Part shown: positions 9,046 through 17,739 of the stretch, in pieces | How the letters are laid out: each line of letters opens with the position of its first letter | Position numbering within the stretch: the stretch's first letter is position 1 | Assembly: GCA_001632425.1 (NCBI GenBank) | Contig: KV425591.1 | Location: 151,028-168,766, forward strand | Origin: Neolentinus lepideus HHB14362 ss-1 | Lineage: Eukaryota; Basidiomycota; Agaricomycetes; Gloeophyllales; Gloeophyllaceae | Length of the DNA stretch: 17,739 nucleotides | Direction: 5' to 3' | Translations under genes and position numbers: made by a program | Notes under the pieces: generated by a model | The model's input: only the letters and a program-made list of their open reading frames with translations | What the model was told of the DNA's origin: nothing | Database searches by the model: none

Positions 9046-12000
9046 ATGTCCCATTACCAAGACGTGCGTGTCGAATCTTTGTATCGAAGACGCGTTGCTG
9101 AACTGAAGTAGGCGGACGAGGCCCAGCGCGGGCACTACAACGACGGATACAACGCGTACGGCGGTAACGCGCCAAATCCATACGAAGAGCATCAAAATTA
9201 CGACAATCCATATGAGCATACGTACAGGCGACCCTTGTCTGACCCGTTTGCAACGCCCATTCCCCCTCCCCCGACCGGATACCATTCGCCTCCACCTCCT
9301 CATGATCCATTCACGTCTTCCTCTCACCTCCCTATGCCTGTCCCGACATCACCTCCAGCTCACCAGTCTGACTTTATGAACCCACAATATAATCCCAACT
9401 ATACCTTGCAGCCGGCCTCCCCGCCTCCGGTTGCGCCAGTCCATCCTGGCCCGTACGGTCCTTCGTATGAGAACCTGCCAATGGAGGATCACGATCAAGA
9501 TGCAGCAGACTACGGCGATATACCCCTCCTAAACCGCGGCCCGTCGATGCGGTCAGACTATATGCCGGGTGAGTATGGCGAACCGACGGCGGACGATCGG
9601 TCGGAGAGCAATATCCGGTATGGAAGAATACCCCAGCGCGTGCCGAGACGGTACAAGACGATCAAGAAAGTCGAGTCAGTGATGCGTTTCAGTTTAGCTG
9701 GTCTGGTACTGACCAAGGCAGACTGTTCCACGGGAACTTCGTGCTGGATGCGGCGGTGCCGTCCAAGCTGATGGACATGTGTGCGCTGCGCAACGAGCGC
9801 GAATTCACACACATGCGGTACAGCGCTGCGACTTGTGATCCAAATGACTTCAAAGGTGCGGCGTCTTCTGCATGGAATTGGCGCGTCTCACTCGTCTTTC
9901 AGATTCTGGTTTTACGCTACGACAAGTACACTACGACCCGCCACGACGCACGGAGCTATTCATAGTCATGACCATGTACAACGAGGACGAGGAGCTGTTT
10001 TGCCGGACGATGCACGGCGTCGTTAAGAATATTGCGCATTTGTGCAAGCGCGATCGGAGCAAGACGTGGGGAAAGGAGGGCTGGAAGAAGGTTGTGGTAT
10101 GTATCGTCAGCGACGGGCGGCAGAAGATCAACACTCGGACGCTGAGCGTGATCGCTGCAATGGGGGCATACCAGGACGGCGTTGCCAAGGTAAGTCAAAT
10201 GAGACCTGGCTCAGTCACTTCTGCTAATGTCGCGATAGAACATTGTAAACGGCAAGCCGGTCACTGCTCACATTTACGAGTACACCACGCAGAGTAGGTG
10301 CAGCCGTGATAATAGTTGTCCTCGAGCTGACTCTTCTCAGTCTCCGTTTCACCCTCGATGAAGATCGAAGGCGCGGAGAAGGGTGTCGTTCCCGTGCAGA
10401 TCATATTCTGCCTGAAAGAGAAGAACCAAAAGAAAATCAACTCGCACCGGTGGTTCTTCAACGCGTTCGGGCCCATCCTCCAGCCGAACGTCTGCGTCCT
10501 GCTCGACGTGGGGACCATGCCTGGTCCGACGAGTATCTACCACTTGTGGAAGGCGTTCGATATTAATAGTAACGTGGGTGGCGCGTGTGGGGAGATTGTC
10601 GCGTTGAAGGGGAAGTGGGGGTTGAATTTGTTCAACCCGTTGGGTGAATATATCATTTCCCGATGTGTAGAGATGTGATGGATCACTGATTCATCGATCA
10701 GTGGCTGCGCAGAATTTTGAGTACAAGATGTCCAATATCCTGGATAAGCCTTTGTGAGTGGGTCTAATCAATTTATTGGTGATCGCTGATTCGATTGCGG
10801 GGTAGAGAGTCAATTTTCGGGTACATCACCGTATTGCCCGGTGCATTCAGTGCCTACCGCTATATTGCACTACAAAATGATCAAGTGGGCGAAGGACCGT
10901 TGCAGAAGTACTTCTTGGGTGAGAAGATGGTACGTACACTTGTGTTCTGCAGTGAGAGGCTTGACTGATCCCGTCACTAGCATGGCGCCGGTGCAGATAT
11001 CTTCACCGCGAATATGTACCTTGCTGAAGATCGTGTAAGTGTTCATGAGGAATCTGGGTGATTGCATCTCATCTTTTTGAAGATCTTGTGCTGGGAACTG
11101 GTCTCGAAACGAGGCGGTTCGTGGATCCTGCACTACGTTAAATCAGCGTATGCAGTCACCGATGTGCCTGACCAGGTAAGCGAAGGCGCCATCGAACTGT
11201 GTATCATGAGATTTAATCGTTCCAAAGGTGCCAGAACTAATCTCGCAAAGGCGGCGGTGGCTTAATGGATCGTTCTTCGCCGCCATCCATAGTACCGTCC
11301 ACTTCCATTATATCTACCGGTCGTCGCATTCATTCCTCCGGAAATTATGGATCCACGTCGAGATGGTCTATCAGACGTTCAATTTGATCTTCTCGTGGTT
11401 TGCTCTGGCGAGTAATTTGCGTCGCTGTGTGAAGATAGTTATCATTGACTGCTATTCCACAACAGGGTAATTATTTTATCTCTTTCGTGATTTTGACTCA
11501 GGCGATGGAGAGCTTTGCCTTTCATGGAATCAAATATATCAACATCGTCCTGGAATACTTCTATCTCGGCCTTTTGATTATGTGCTTCCTGCTTTCGCTG
11601 GGTAACAGGCCCCAGGGTTCGAAGTGGGGTTATACCCTGGCCTTCGTTGGTTTCGCCCTGATTACTGTCTACATGACTGTAAGCACCAATCACTTGACGT
11701 TCTGATAATTGATGCTATTTCCCTTGTCATAGTTTGCGGCATTCTTCTTGGCCTTCAAGGGCGTTGAGAATGTCGATCATTCCAGCGGACCGATCACGGC
11801 ATCCGATATTTTCACGAATGTGATATTCCGTAATATTGTCATTTCCCTTGCGGCGACACTCGGTCTGTACATTGTTGCTTCGCTTATCTTCGTACGTTGG
11901 TCTTCGCCTGCTTGATGGGCTATTCAGTCACTAAAACCTCCTGAATGTGCAGTTCGAGCCGTGGCACATGATCACATCCTTCCTTCAATACTTGCTCATG

Positions 12001-12861
12001 GCACCATCGTACATCAATGTTCTCAACGTGTACGCCGTAAGTTAAATTAGGTCCTCATTTCTGGACCCTGTTGCTCAAACTCCTATCATTAACAGTTTGC
12101 TAACGTTCAGTACGTGTTACTGTATACAAATTTCATAGCATAATGACCCAACTCGTAACCATCAGCGACGTGTCATGGGGAACGAAGGGTGACAATAAGA
12201 TTCAGACTGACTTGGGTGTTGTGCAAGTGGGCAAGAACAAGAATGAAGTGGAAGTCGTTGTGCCGACGGCAGAGACTGACATCAATGCTGCGTACGAAGA
12301 TGCGATACATATGCTATCGACGAAGCCTCCTAAGGCTGAATCAAAACCCGACCCTCAGACGGAGCAGGAAGACTATTACAGGAGTTTCAGGACGAAGTAC
12401 GTTTGCCTTTTATCGACTATGCTATTATGACGCTAACGAACTGATTTGCAGCGTGAGTACATTAGATGGCTCGTAAGCCTGGGCTAATCTTAACTGGTCC
12501 ATCAGGTTTTATTAGCCTGGGTATTGTCGAACGTGCGTTTTAGCTTCTGCTACATCTGGCGCCCGTGGCTGACGTACTCTATGTCTAGGGCGCACTAGCT
12601 GCTGCTGTCGTGTATGTCCTCGTTCTCTTCATATGCGTATTTCTGTCAGTGTTGACGACGCCTCCAGCAACGCCACGGAGAAGTCCAACGCGTCGAAGGC
12701 TGTCAGTGGCTATATGGCGTTTATCCTCTTCTCTGTCGCCGGTCTTGCATGTAAGTTACCAAATCCAGCTCACCTGGCTTCAGCATTGACTCCGTTTCTC
12801 AGTCGTCCGTTTTGTGGGATCGACGGCATATATGGTTATTCGTCTGTTCGCAGGCGAATAA
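9046..12861 (+). CDS. Chitin synthase, division 1 (class I-III type), 21 exons
   Basis: Exons: 9046-9063, 9112-9674, 9722-9855, 9903-10189, 10239-10293, 10341-10643, 10702-10753, 10806-10929, 10981-11034, 11083-11175, 11228-11407, 11466-11678, 11733-11891, 11953-12036, 12096-12109, 12166-12396, 12452, 12506-12532, 12589-12611, 12650-12750 and 12803-12861; 2775 nt, 924 residues. Residues 1-190 are Pro/Tyr/Gly-rich and disordered-looking. From about 191 the chitin synthase N-terminal and catalytic domains follow. Hallmarks are DVGT (408-411), QNFEY (457-461), EDRIL (528-532) and QRRRW (568-572). About seven hydrophobic helices follow to the end, which reads RLFAGE. No myosin or cytochrome b5 domain is present, so this is not a class IV-VII enzyme. 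It is a plasma-membrane enzyme that transfers GlcNAc from UDP-GlcNAc to growing chitin and extrudes it into the wall. Class within division 1 is unresolved. The first 18-nt exon is the least certain coding exon at the 5' end. Confidence 0.93.
11408..11465 (+). other. GC-AG intron in the chitin synthase gene
   Basis: The donor is CTG|GCGAGT and the acceptor CAACAG|GGT, in phase 0, 58 nt. Splicing joins WFAL to [12 protein letters not shown], the expected start of the transmembrane region. A GT donor inside (GTAATT at 11412) gives the wrong phase. Another (GTGAAG at 11429) leaves only 37 nt and adds seven residues. Confidence 0.75.
12397..12505 (+). other. Two introns separated by a single-nucleotide exon (C at 12452)
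   Basis: Intron 1 (12397-12451, 55 nt) has GTACGT, a CTAAC branch site at 12433-12437 and TTTGCAG. Intron 2 (12453-12505, 53 nt) has GTGAGT, a CTTAAC branch-like site near 12489 and CCATCAG. The only base between them is C at 12452. It completes AA|C as Asn855, giving [13 protein letters not shown], which keeps the family's length here. Removing the whole 109 nt at once causes a frameshift and a stop. The one in-frame alternative uses a weak GTTTGC donor at 12401 and gives FRTKY-VLLAW with one extra residue. Confidence 0.6.
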
Positions 12862-13112
12862 TCTGTACAAGCACACTAGCTGCAAGTTACAAGAGAACAC
12901 TGAGCCCCGGTCCGCAGCATTTCAGCAAAGAGGGATGTTAGTTGGTTTCTGACATAATGTGATAGCTATAGATATCTCGACTGTGTTTGATTTCGTCTGC
13001 TATACCCGCATCTGTATATCGTTATCTAGTATACAAGTAGCCCCTGCCGTCGTGTAGCGTTTATCAAGTAAAGGAGCACATTACGAACCTGCCCGAACTT
13101 GCCACATTATCA
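12862..13112. other. Short region between converging genes
   Basis: About 250 bp separates the stop codon of the chitin synthase gene from that of the minus-strand F-box gene. It must hold both 3' UTRs and transcription ends. No gene or repeat is visible. Confidence 0.5.
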
Positions 13113-14231
13113 TCATGGCATTCTCCAGAGGCTATCTTGTTGTCCCTGTTGCAAATAGTACGACCAGTCGCCCGTCTCAGGATCAACATGCCAGTTGAAC
13201 CGACGGTTTTGCGGTAGCCACATTGCTACCATCTCAAGGCTCGGGCAATATATGCGCAGCTCCGACGCGAGTGAGCGCTGCATGTTGACGGGCGGTTGTG
13301 GCGACCACATGTGCAGTTCGACTTCGAAAACGCGGAGGTAGTGCAGGCGGCTGAGGGCGCGATGATAGGTTCCGCGCTGTGAAACAAAGGTTAGCTAATG
13401 CAACTCAAGGATTAAGAAGACACTGACGTTCTTGCAGGGGAGAGGTAGGGTCCCCAAATGGAGGAGCTTGGGTGCATAAGTCGCAATTAGATTGATCGCT
13501 TCTGAAGCGAACTCGTCGGCATTCGGCCCCTCAGGCATATTCAACAGATTCAGCGCGCGAAGCGCCGTCCAGCTGGGGATGCACGCGAGCAGCTGTGGGA
13601 GCGTGCGTTCGTACGGAGGGCCAATGCAAGCCTGTATGTGCGTGATGGGGCTGTTGATGAGATGGACAGCGACGAAGGCAGGACCCTCAAACACAGTCAA
13701 CTCCTTAAGTGCCTCGGAGGCCAATGTTGGTGTGTCAGGCGGCTCGGGGTGGTCCACAATGTGGAGTTGCTGCAGACTCTTCTGGTTCTCGAGGAAGCGC
13801 GCAAGCGTGAAGTCCCAGCGAAGCTTGATCTTGGCGTCGATAAGGTGGAAGGGAATGTTCGCGGGGTCAATGACCCAGGTGCTTTGCAAGGTGGAGTCGA
13901 AGAAGACCAGCGATTGCAGCTCAGACATCTGCTCAAGCGCGCGGCGCACGGCAAGCCAGTACTGATGCGGGAGCGCGCTGCGATGCTGGGTGCGCCGCGT
14001 ATCCACGTAAATCCAGAGGCACTTGACGAGCTGTGCGAGGTGCGGAGAGGTCGCGAGGATGCTGCACACTGAGAAGCATTGGTGCGGCTCGCCGAGCTGG
14101 AGGGTGCTATAGAGCTTGGCTTGGACCGGACCAAGGAGGGCTTTGCATGAGCGGCAGAGGGCCAGGAGGGTGGGCCCAGCGGTGAAGTAGACAATGCGGG
14201 ACAATATTTCGGGCGGGAGAGGCGCGTGCAT
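13113..14231 (-). CDS. F-box-like protein, 2 exons
   Basis: Exon 1 is 13428-14231 (268 codons) and exon 2 is 13113-13376 (87 codons plus stop); 355 residues. The intron of 51 nt (13377-13427) has donor GTCAGT and acceptor TTTCACAG in phase 0. The first 45 residues fit the short basidiomycete F-box pattern: LPPEILSRIVYF, then LLALCRSCKALLGPVQAKLY. The remainder is leucine-rich with alpha/beta-like repeats (ALRALNLLNM, PKLLHLGTLPL) and a Trp-rich C-terminal end. It probably serves as a substrate adaptor for an SCF ubiquitin ligase through Skp1 (family inference); the target is unknown. It shows no clear similarity to the other F-box protein beyond the shared domain, so I see no sign of a recent tandem duplication. 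Its start is 469 bp from the divergent EB1 gene. Confidence 0.82.
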
Positions 14232-14699
14232 TTGATTCTCTTATTCGGGTTGCGCGTATTCGTCTGGTGGGGAAATTAGTACAGAGAAGATACGAAGAGC
14301 TAGGGAAGCAGATGGGTAAAACGCGTCTACATGGACTGTTCAACGTGCATAAAGACAATATTTCGAGCAAAATACCTATATGGAACTGAGAGCAGTGGCC
14401 ACCATTTCAATCATTCTTCGTGAATGGCCTGTATTAAGCGCCGCCACAGCGCGTTCGAACGTCCGACGGCGAGACTGACAGCACGCGAATTTCAGCAGAA
14501 CTCGGAGACACTTCTCACCTTTTACTTTCTTAGAATATTTTGAGCGCTTTGGATGACTGCGATAATATGTACTCGTAGTTCGCGGTAGGAAGTGGCACAA
14601 GGCAAACGCGTACCGGCAAGGGCCGACGGAGATCGCGCTATACGAAACGTCGGGACAGTCACAAGTTCGTTTACGGCCATTATCTCCTGACCAGCAAAC
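14232..14699. promoter_or_regulatory. Divergent upstream region of the F-box and EB1 genes
   Basis: About 470 bp lies between two start codons that face away from each other. It must hold both 5' UTRs and promoters. No clear TATA box or known factor site is seen. Minus-strand open frames at 14376-14600 and 14522-14755 are short and look random. Confidence 0.45.
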
Positions 14700-15841
14700 A
14701 TGGGTGAATCGCGATCAGAACTCCTCGCATGGCTCAACGACCTTCTCCAGCTCAACTATACAAAAATTGAGCAATGCGGCACAGGTGCAGCCTACTGCCA
14801 GATTATCGATTCCATCTATGGTCGGTCCTCGCGTTTAGTGCTTGCAGTGGAAAGAGACTAGACGGGGAGTATAGGTGACCTTCCGATGAACCGCGTCAAG
14901 TTCAACGCAAAGCACGAGTACGAGTTCATTGCGAATTTGAAGATTCTCCAGAACGTGTTCAAGGCGAAGAAGATAGAAAAGGTGCGTCTCTGTCAGCCAA
15001 GTGGGTTCCGCTCATGCGATGACCCATGACAGCCGATCCCGATTGAAAGACTCGTAAAGTGCAAGATGCAGTATGTTTGACCGTATACTTCTCCATCTTA
15101 TCCCACACCTTCACTTTCCATCCAGAGACAATCTCGAATTCGTGCAGTGGATGAAACGATTCTGGGAGACCAACTTCCCAGGACATGGTTATGATGCCGT
15201 GGCCCGCCGCAAAGGCGCACCCACCGACACACCCGCTACCCTCGCACCCCTCGCACCTAGCACACGCGCGCCAAGTAGTACTGGTCGTGCATCAGGAGGG
15301 AAGACGCCGGTCACTGGGCGACGACCTGGGAGCACACAGCCAAACGAGGCGTTGCAGGCTCTGCAGGCACAGGTCAAAGAGATGTCGTCGCACATGGAAG
15401 GACTGGAGAAGGAAAGGGATTTCTACTTCAATAAGGCGAGTGGCGTTTTGTTCAGATACAGGATTCGAGGCATGATAGTATGTCCATTATGGACTGCTGC
15501 TTACACGCGTGTTCTTGTTAGCTGCGGGACATTGAGATCCTTGTACAAGCCCAACTCGAAGTATTAGAAGGCGAGGGTCAATCGGATGAGACACTGAAGA
15601 AGATACAAGAGATCTTATATTCTACAGAGGTGTGTGCCTCCTTCACCTCTTTCCTATCTTTTACCAGTCTCCCTTTATCCGCTTTTTTCATATCGCCCGA
15701 TCTACTTCGCTTCGAGTCCGTTACCCTAACTCTTCCTCCTCATCGCTATTCAACTCACCTTGCGCTCATACGCTAACACCCTCATAGGAAGGCTTCGAAG
15801 TCCCCGAAGGCGGCGTCCTCGACGAAGAAGAAACATTCTAA
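14700..15841 (+). CDS. mal3: EB1-family microtubule plus-end protein (Mal3/Bim1 homologue)
   Basis: Exons: 14700-14820, 14875-14981, 15033-15070, 15126-15435, 15522-15629 and 15788-15841; 738 nt, 245 residues. Residues about 3-105 are the calponin-homology domain that binds growing microtubule ends, with [11 protein letters not shown] at the start, [14 protein letters not shown] and [10 protein letters not shown]. Residues about 118-165 are a Ser/Thr/Pro/Ala-rich basic linker. Residues about 166-225 form the EB1 coiled-coil dimerisation domain, with the hallmark [14 protein letters not shown] around 188-201. The protein ends in acidic residues and an aromatic one (EEETF), like the EEY/F tail read by CAP-Gly partners. 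The ATG opens the canonical N-terminus. The protein recruits plus-end factors and regulates microtubule dynamics, acting in the cytoplasm and on the spindle (family knowledge). Intron 4 has a GC donor; intron 5 is unusually long. Confidence 0.95.
15436..15521 (+). other. GC-AG intron in the EB1 gene
   Basis: The donor is AAG|GCGAGT and the acceptor TTGTTAG|CTG, in phase 0, 86 nt. Splicing joins FYFNK to LRDIEILVQ, an invariant-looking EB1 stretch. Reading through gives an unrelated tail ending at 15567. No GT donor nearby restores the frame to the conserved sequence. Confidence 0.85.
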
Positions 15842-16440
15842 CACCGATGTATTGATACCAGGATCCCCCGAACATGATATGCTATACGTACTCTTACATA
15901 CATTCACAAATATTTGGTCGTGTCAAGTTCTCGCTGCCTTCTCTGTTTCGATTCCGTTTATCTATCGAATGCACGAACCGCGCAGACAATATAATTCCTG
16001 AGGCTCGTTTGTTAGCGAACCTTAAGTATGGCATGCCACACTGATGAAACGGACGATTGATTGCGTATGTACACGCAGATTTCCGCTTCGAACTCTTCAA
16101 GCTTGACTGTGGTTTGATTGGTCCTTTCTCTTATGGAGAATCGGGATAGACCATCGTAGTCTGCAAGAGCCCGGTCAACTACGGAAGGAGACACCTTTCT
16201 TTAGGCTCTATCTTGGTATGTCGGGACTCAAACTTGAACTTCTCACAGTTCTCGAATGGCCATGCTCCTCGCCGCCATGCCATGCGTAAGCTGGGGTACA
16301 GTATCATAAAGTCCTCTCACACTGCAACAAATTGTCGGAAATTTCCGAACTGCCCTTGCAAGACTCTGCAAGACCCGGCAAGGCTAACTATTCTCTGAGA
16401 ATGCCCGGATCATTGTAATGGTCTTGCCATGGGCCTTGCC
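15842..16440. other. Region downstream of the EB1 gene, no gene recognised
   Basis: The EB1 3' UTR should lie at the left end. Short open frames on both strands have no recognisable content. The right end (about 16352-16442) holds a cluster of CTTGC/GCAAG words, including two near-tandem copies of CTTGCCATGG (about 16423-16442). Confidence 0.45.
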
Positions 16441-16491
16441 ATGGACTTCTAAGGTCCAAATATCACGGAATTGCCTTGTTAGGTCATGTAC

Positions 16492-16613
16492 GGGACAGGT
16501 CAAATTCAAACTCGGTTTCGACTTTCCGTTTGCAAACCAGCTCGCGGGTTCGATCCTCTATTGAGTCCGGTTCCAATACAGTATTGGACCATCACGTGAC
16601 GTGGGACCGTCAG
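16492..16613 (+). repeat. SINE-like repeat copy A with a B-box motif
   Basis: The core 16492-16558 is about 85% identical by eye to the reverse complement of 17384-17450. It contains GGTTCGATCC at 16547-16556, which fits the internal B box of RNA polymerase III promoters. Similarity continues weakly to GGACCGTCAG at 16604-16613. No full tRNA cloverleaf is visible. It is most likely a diverged tRNA-derived SINE or another interspersed repeat (inference). A palindrome, CCAATACAGTATTGG, lies inside at about 16572-16586. Confidence 0.55.
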
Positions 16614-16639
16614 TGGCTTTCTACACGACGAGCCAATGC

Positions 16640-16910
16640 TTTTTCAGTCAGAAAAAAGAATGTAAATTCATTTTATACTGTGTTCAACATATACATCAAA
16701 TTCTTTCCAGGTAGCTGCAGTTTTCCATTCACAAACACAATGTTAATGTCAATTTTGACTAGAATTGAAACTTAATTTGAGATACATCGCTTTTTTTCAG
16801 CTTTAAAATGCATTACTTGTCAAATATATTAATTTAAAACTGTATTATTACTTCTAAGGATAGTATTAACACTTCGAATGAAGTTGTTCGGTGCTCATTT
16901 CGTGGAGATA
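16640..16910. other. AT-rich stretch between the inverted repeats
   Basis: This stretch is clearly richer in A and T than the genes around it, with runs such as CTTTTTTTCAG near 16790 and AATATATTAATTTAAAA near 16824. It does not code for anything I recognise. Its position between two inverted repeat copies suggests old inserted DNA, which is inference. Confidence 0.4.
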
Positions 16911-17350
16911 CAGGTCTTGAAGCTGGAAGTGGCAAAGGTCCCACAAAAGCTGTGCGCCACGTGGTGTAGCTAATGCAGTTGCAGTGAAGTCAGGCCAAAA
17001 GGTACCACCCAAGCCAAAGCAACGGTTGCTGGCCCATATCCCCAGGCCACAGCTTCAGGTACTGTCTGGCTTAGTCAGTCCGAGGGACACAAGACAAATT
17101 CGATAGCGACATTTTCAACTTGTGGCGTGGGTAGTTTGAGCTCTATTCGGACTCGCCGATGCGCAGAAAAACACTGCCACACTGATGCGCTAAGCAAGAG
17201 TTGCAGCCAACGCCGGCGGCACTCGAGAGTCGAACATCGTGCGATGGTGGCGACTCTGGACTCGTGCTGAGCCAACTCAACTTTTAACATTGCTTAGGTT
17301 GCCGTTCGGAACTGGTCCTGGATGACTAAGGCTAGCACACACATATATGC

Positions 17351-17450
17351 TGACAGTCCTAATTTGGTCTAGACTACATCACCGAGGATCGAACCTGCGA
17401 CCTGGTTTGCAATCGAAAAGTTGAACTGAGTTTTCGATTTGACCTGTCCC
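17351..17450 (-). repeat. SINE-like repeat copy B with a B-box motif, inverted
   Basis: Read on the minus strand, this matches copy A from GGGACAGGTCAAAT (17450 downward) to GGTTCGATCCTC (B box 17386-17395), then more weakly to GGACTGTCAG. Upstream on the minus strand, CTTGCCATG (about 17469-17478) also has a counterpart near copy A at 16423-16442. The two cores are equal in length (67 nt), which supports common descent. Confidence 0.55.
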
Positions 17451-17539
17451 AGATGGTCAACCGTAGTCATGGCAAGCCGGTCTCAAGGTAGCGTTGGTCA
17501 CTAAGTGAAGTCGAAGTCCTTTAAAGTGAGATTATGACA

Positions 17540-17593
17540 CACTTCGCTATCGTCAAAGTCACTTCAAAGGCACTTTGAAGACTTTGCGAAGTG
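17540..17593. repeat. Nested hairpin
   Basis: Three pairs of arms nest in order: CACTTCG 17540-17546 with CGAAGTG 17587-17593; CAAAGT 17554-17559 with ACTTTG 17581-17586; and CTTCAAAG 17562-17569 with CTTTGAAG 17573-17580, around the loop GCA. That makes 21 paired positions, with unpaired bases (7 nt and 2 nt) only on the left side. Related words (AGTGAAGTCGAAGTCC, TTAAAGTGAG) continue upstream to about 17500. It may be a small inverted-repeat element or a folded repeat. No gene is associated. Confidence 0.6.
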
Positions 17594-17739
17594 GGTGGCG
17601 CAAGGACACCAGCGATTCTCACGGCTGTGGCTACGGTGCTGAAAGCATCCTCACCTCCTCAGATATGAATTTTTGCTAGATACACAGGACACAATGACTA
17701 TAATAAATAATCTATATATCTCTACTCATCATCAGGAAG

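Noticed and set aside
4190..14231. A tandem-duplicated F-box family
   Set aside because: The two F-box-like proteins share only the general pattern, lie 8 kb apart on opposite strands and do not align beyond the domain by eye.
15073..15567. 164-codon open frame within the EB1 gene
   Set aside because: It begins inside intron 3 and runs through the GC-AG intron; only its middle is true EB1 exon 4. The spliced model restores the conserved LRDIEILVQ sequence.
16476..16775. 99-codon plus-strand open frame
   Set aside because: It crosses repeat copy A and runs into AT-rich DNA. Its translation has no domain-like content.
17205..17290. Another tRNA-like stretch on the minus strand, with TGGCTCAGC and GTTCGACTC
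   Set aside because: The motifs loosely resemble A and B boxes but the anticodon and acceptor stems do not pair.
17075..17290. 71-codon minus-strand open frame
   Set aside because: It has no recognisable motif and lies in repeat-associated DNA.
17384..17450. A functional tRNA gene on the minus strand
   Set aside because: There is a good B box, but no convincing A box, acceptor stem or anticodon stem pairing.

Overview
The window looks like nuclear DNA of a filamentous basidiomycete, probably an agaricomycete. The genes are broken by many introns of about 40-66 bp with fungal splice sites, and the protein set fits: a chitin synthase, F-box proteins, an EB1 microtubule tip protein, a secreted ureohydrolase and a membrane glycoprotein of a kind I associate with agaricomycetes. 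I assembled six protein-coding genes by eye, exon by exon. In each model the splice phases agree, the reading frame stays open and the summed exon length is a multiple of three.

Layout. 1-1031: no gene recognised; it holds two overlapping, mutually exclusive hairpins. 1032-2897 (+): 468-residue membrane protein with a heavily sequon-rich ectodomain, 9 exons, unknown family. 2898-4189: no gene recognised. 4190-5401 (+): F-box-like protein with one in-frame intron. 5402-6177: no gene recognised. 6178-8021 (-): secreted agmatinase/ureohydrolase, 390 residues, 13 exons including microexons of 9 and 15 nt. 8022-9045: shared region between two divergently transcribed genes. 9046-12861 (+): division-1 chitin synthase, 924 residues, 21 exons in my model, with a GC-AG intron and an apparent single-nucleotide exon. 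12862-13112: short gap between converging genes. 13113-14231 (-): second F-box-like protein, 355 residues, 2 exons. 14232-14699: shared upstream region. 14700-15841 (+): EB1/Mal3/Bim1-family protein, 245 residues, 6 exons, with a second GC-AG intron. 15842-17739: no gene recognised; partly AT-rich and holding a diverged pair of inverted repeats with tRNA-like B-box motifs, plus a long nested hairpin.

The genes do not form an obvious cluster or pathway. Chitin synthase (wall synthesis) and EB1 (microtubule plus ends) both bear on hyphal growth, but placing them together functionally is inference. No new defence, mobile or biosynthetic system is evident. The most unusual signal is in gene architecture: a 1-nt exon, in-frame microexons and two GC-AG introns, all supported by conserved protein sequence across the junctions. 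RNA data are needed to prove any of these.
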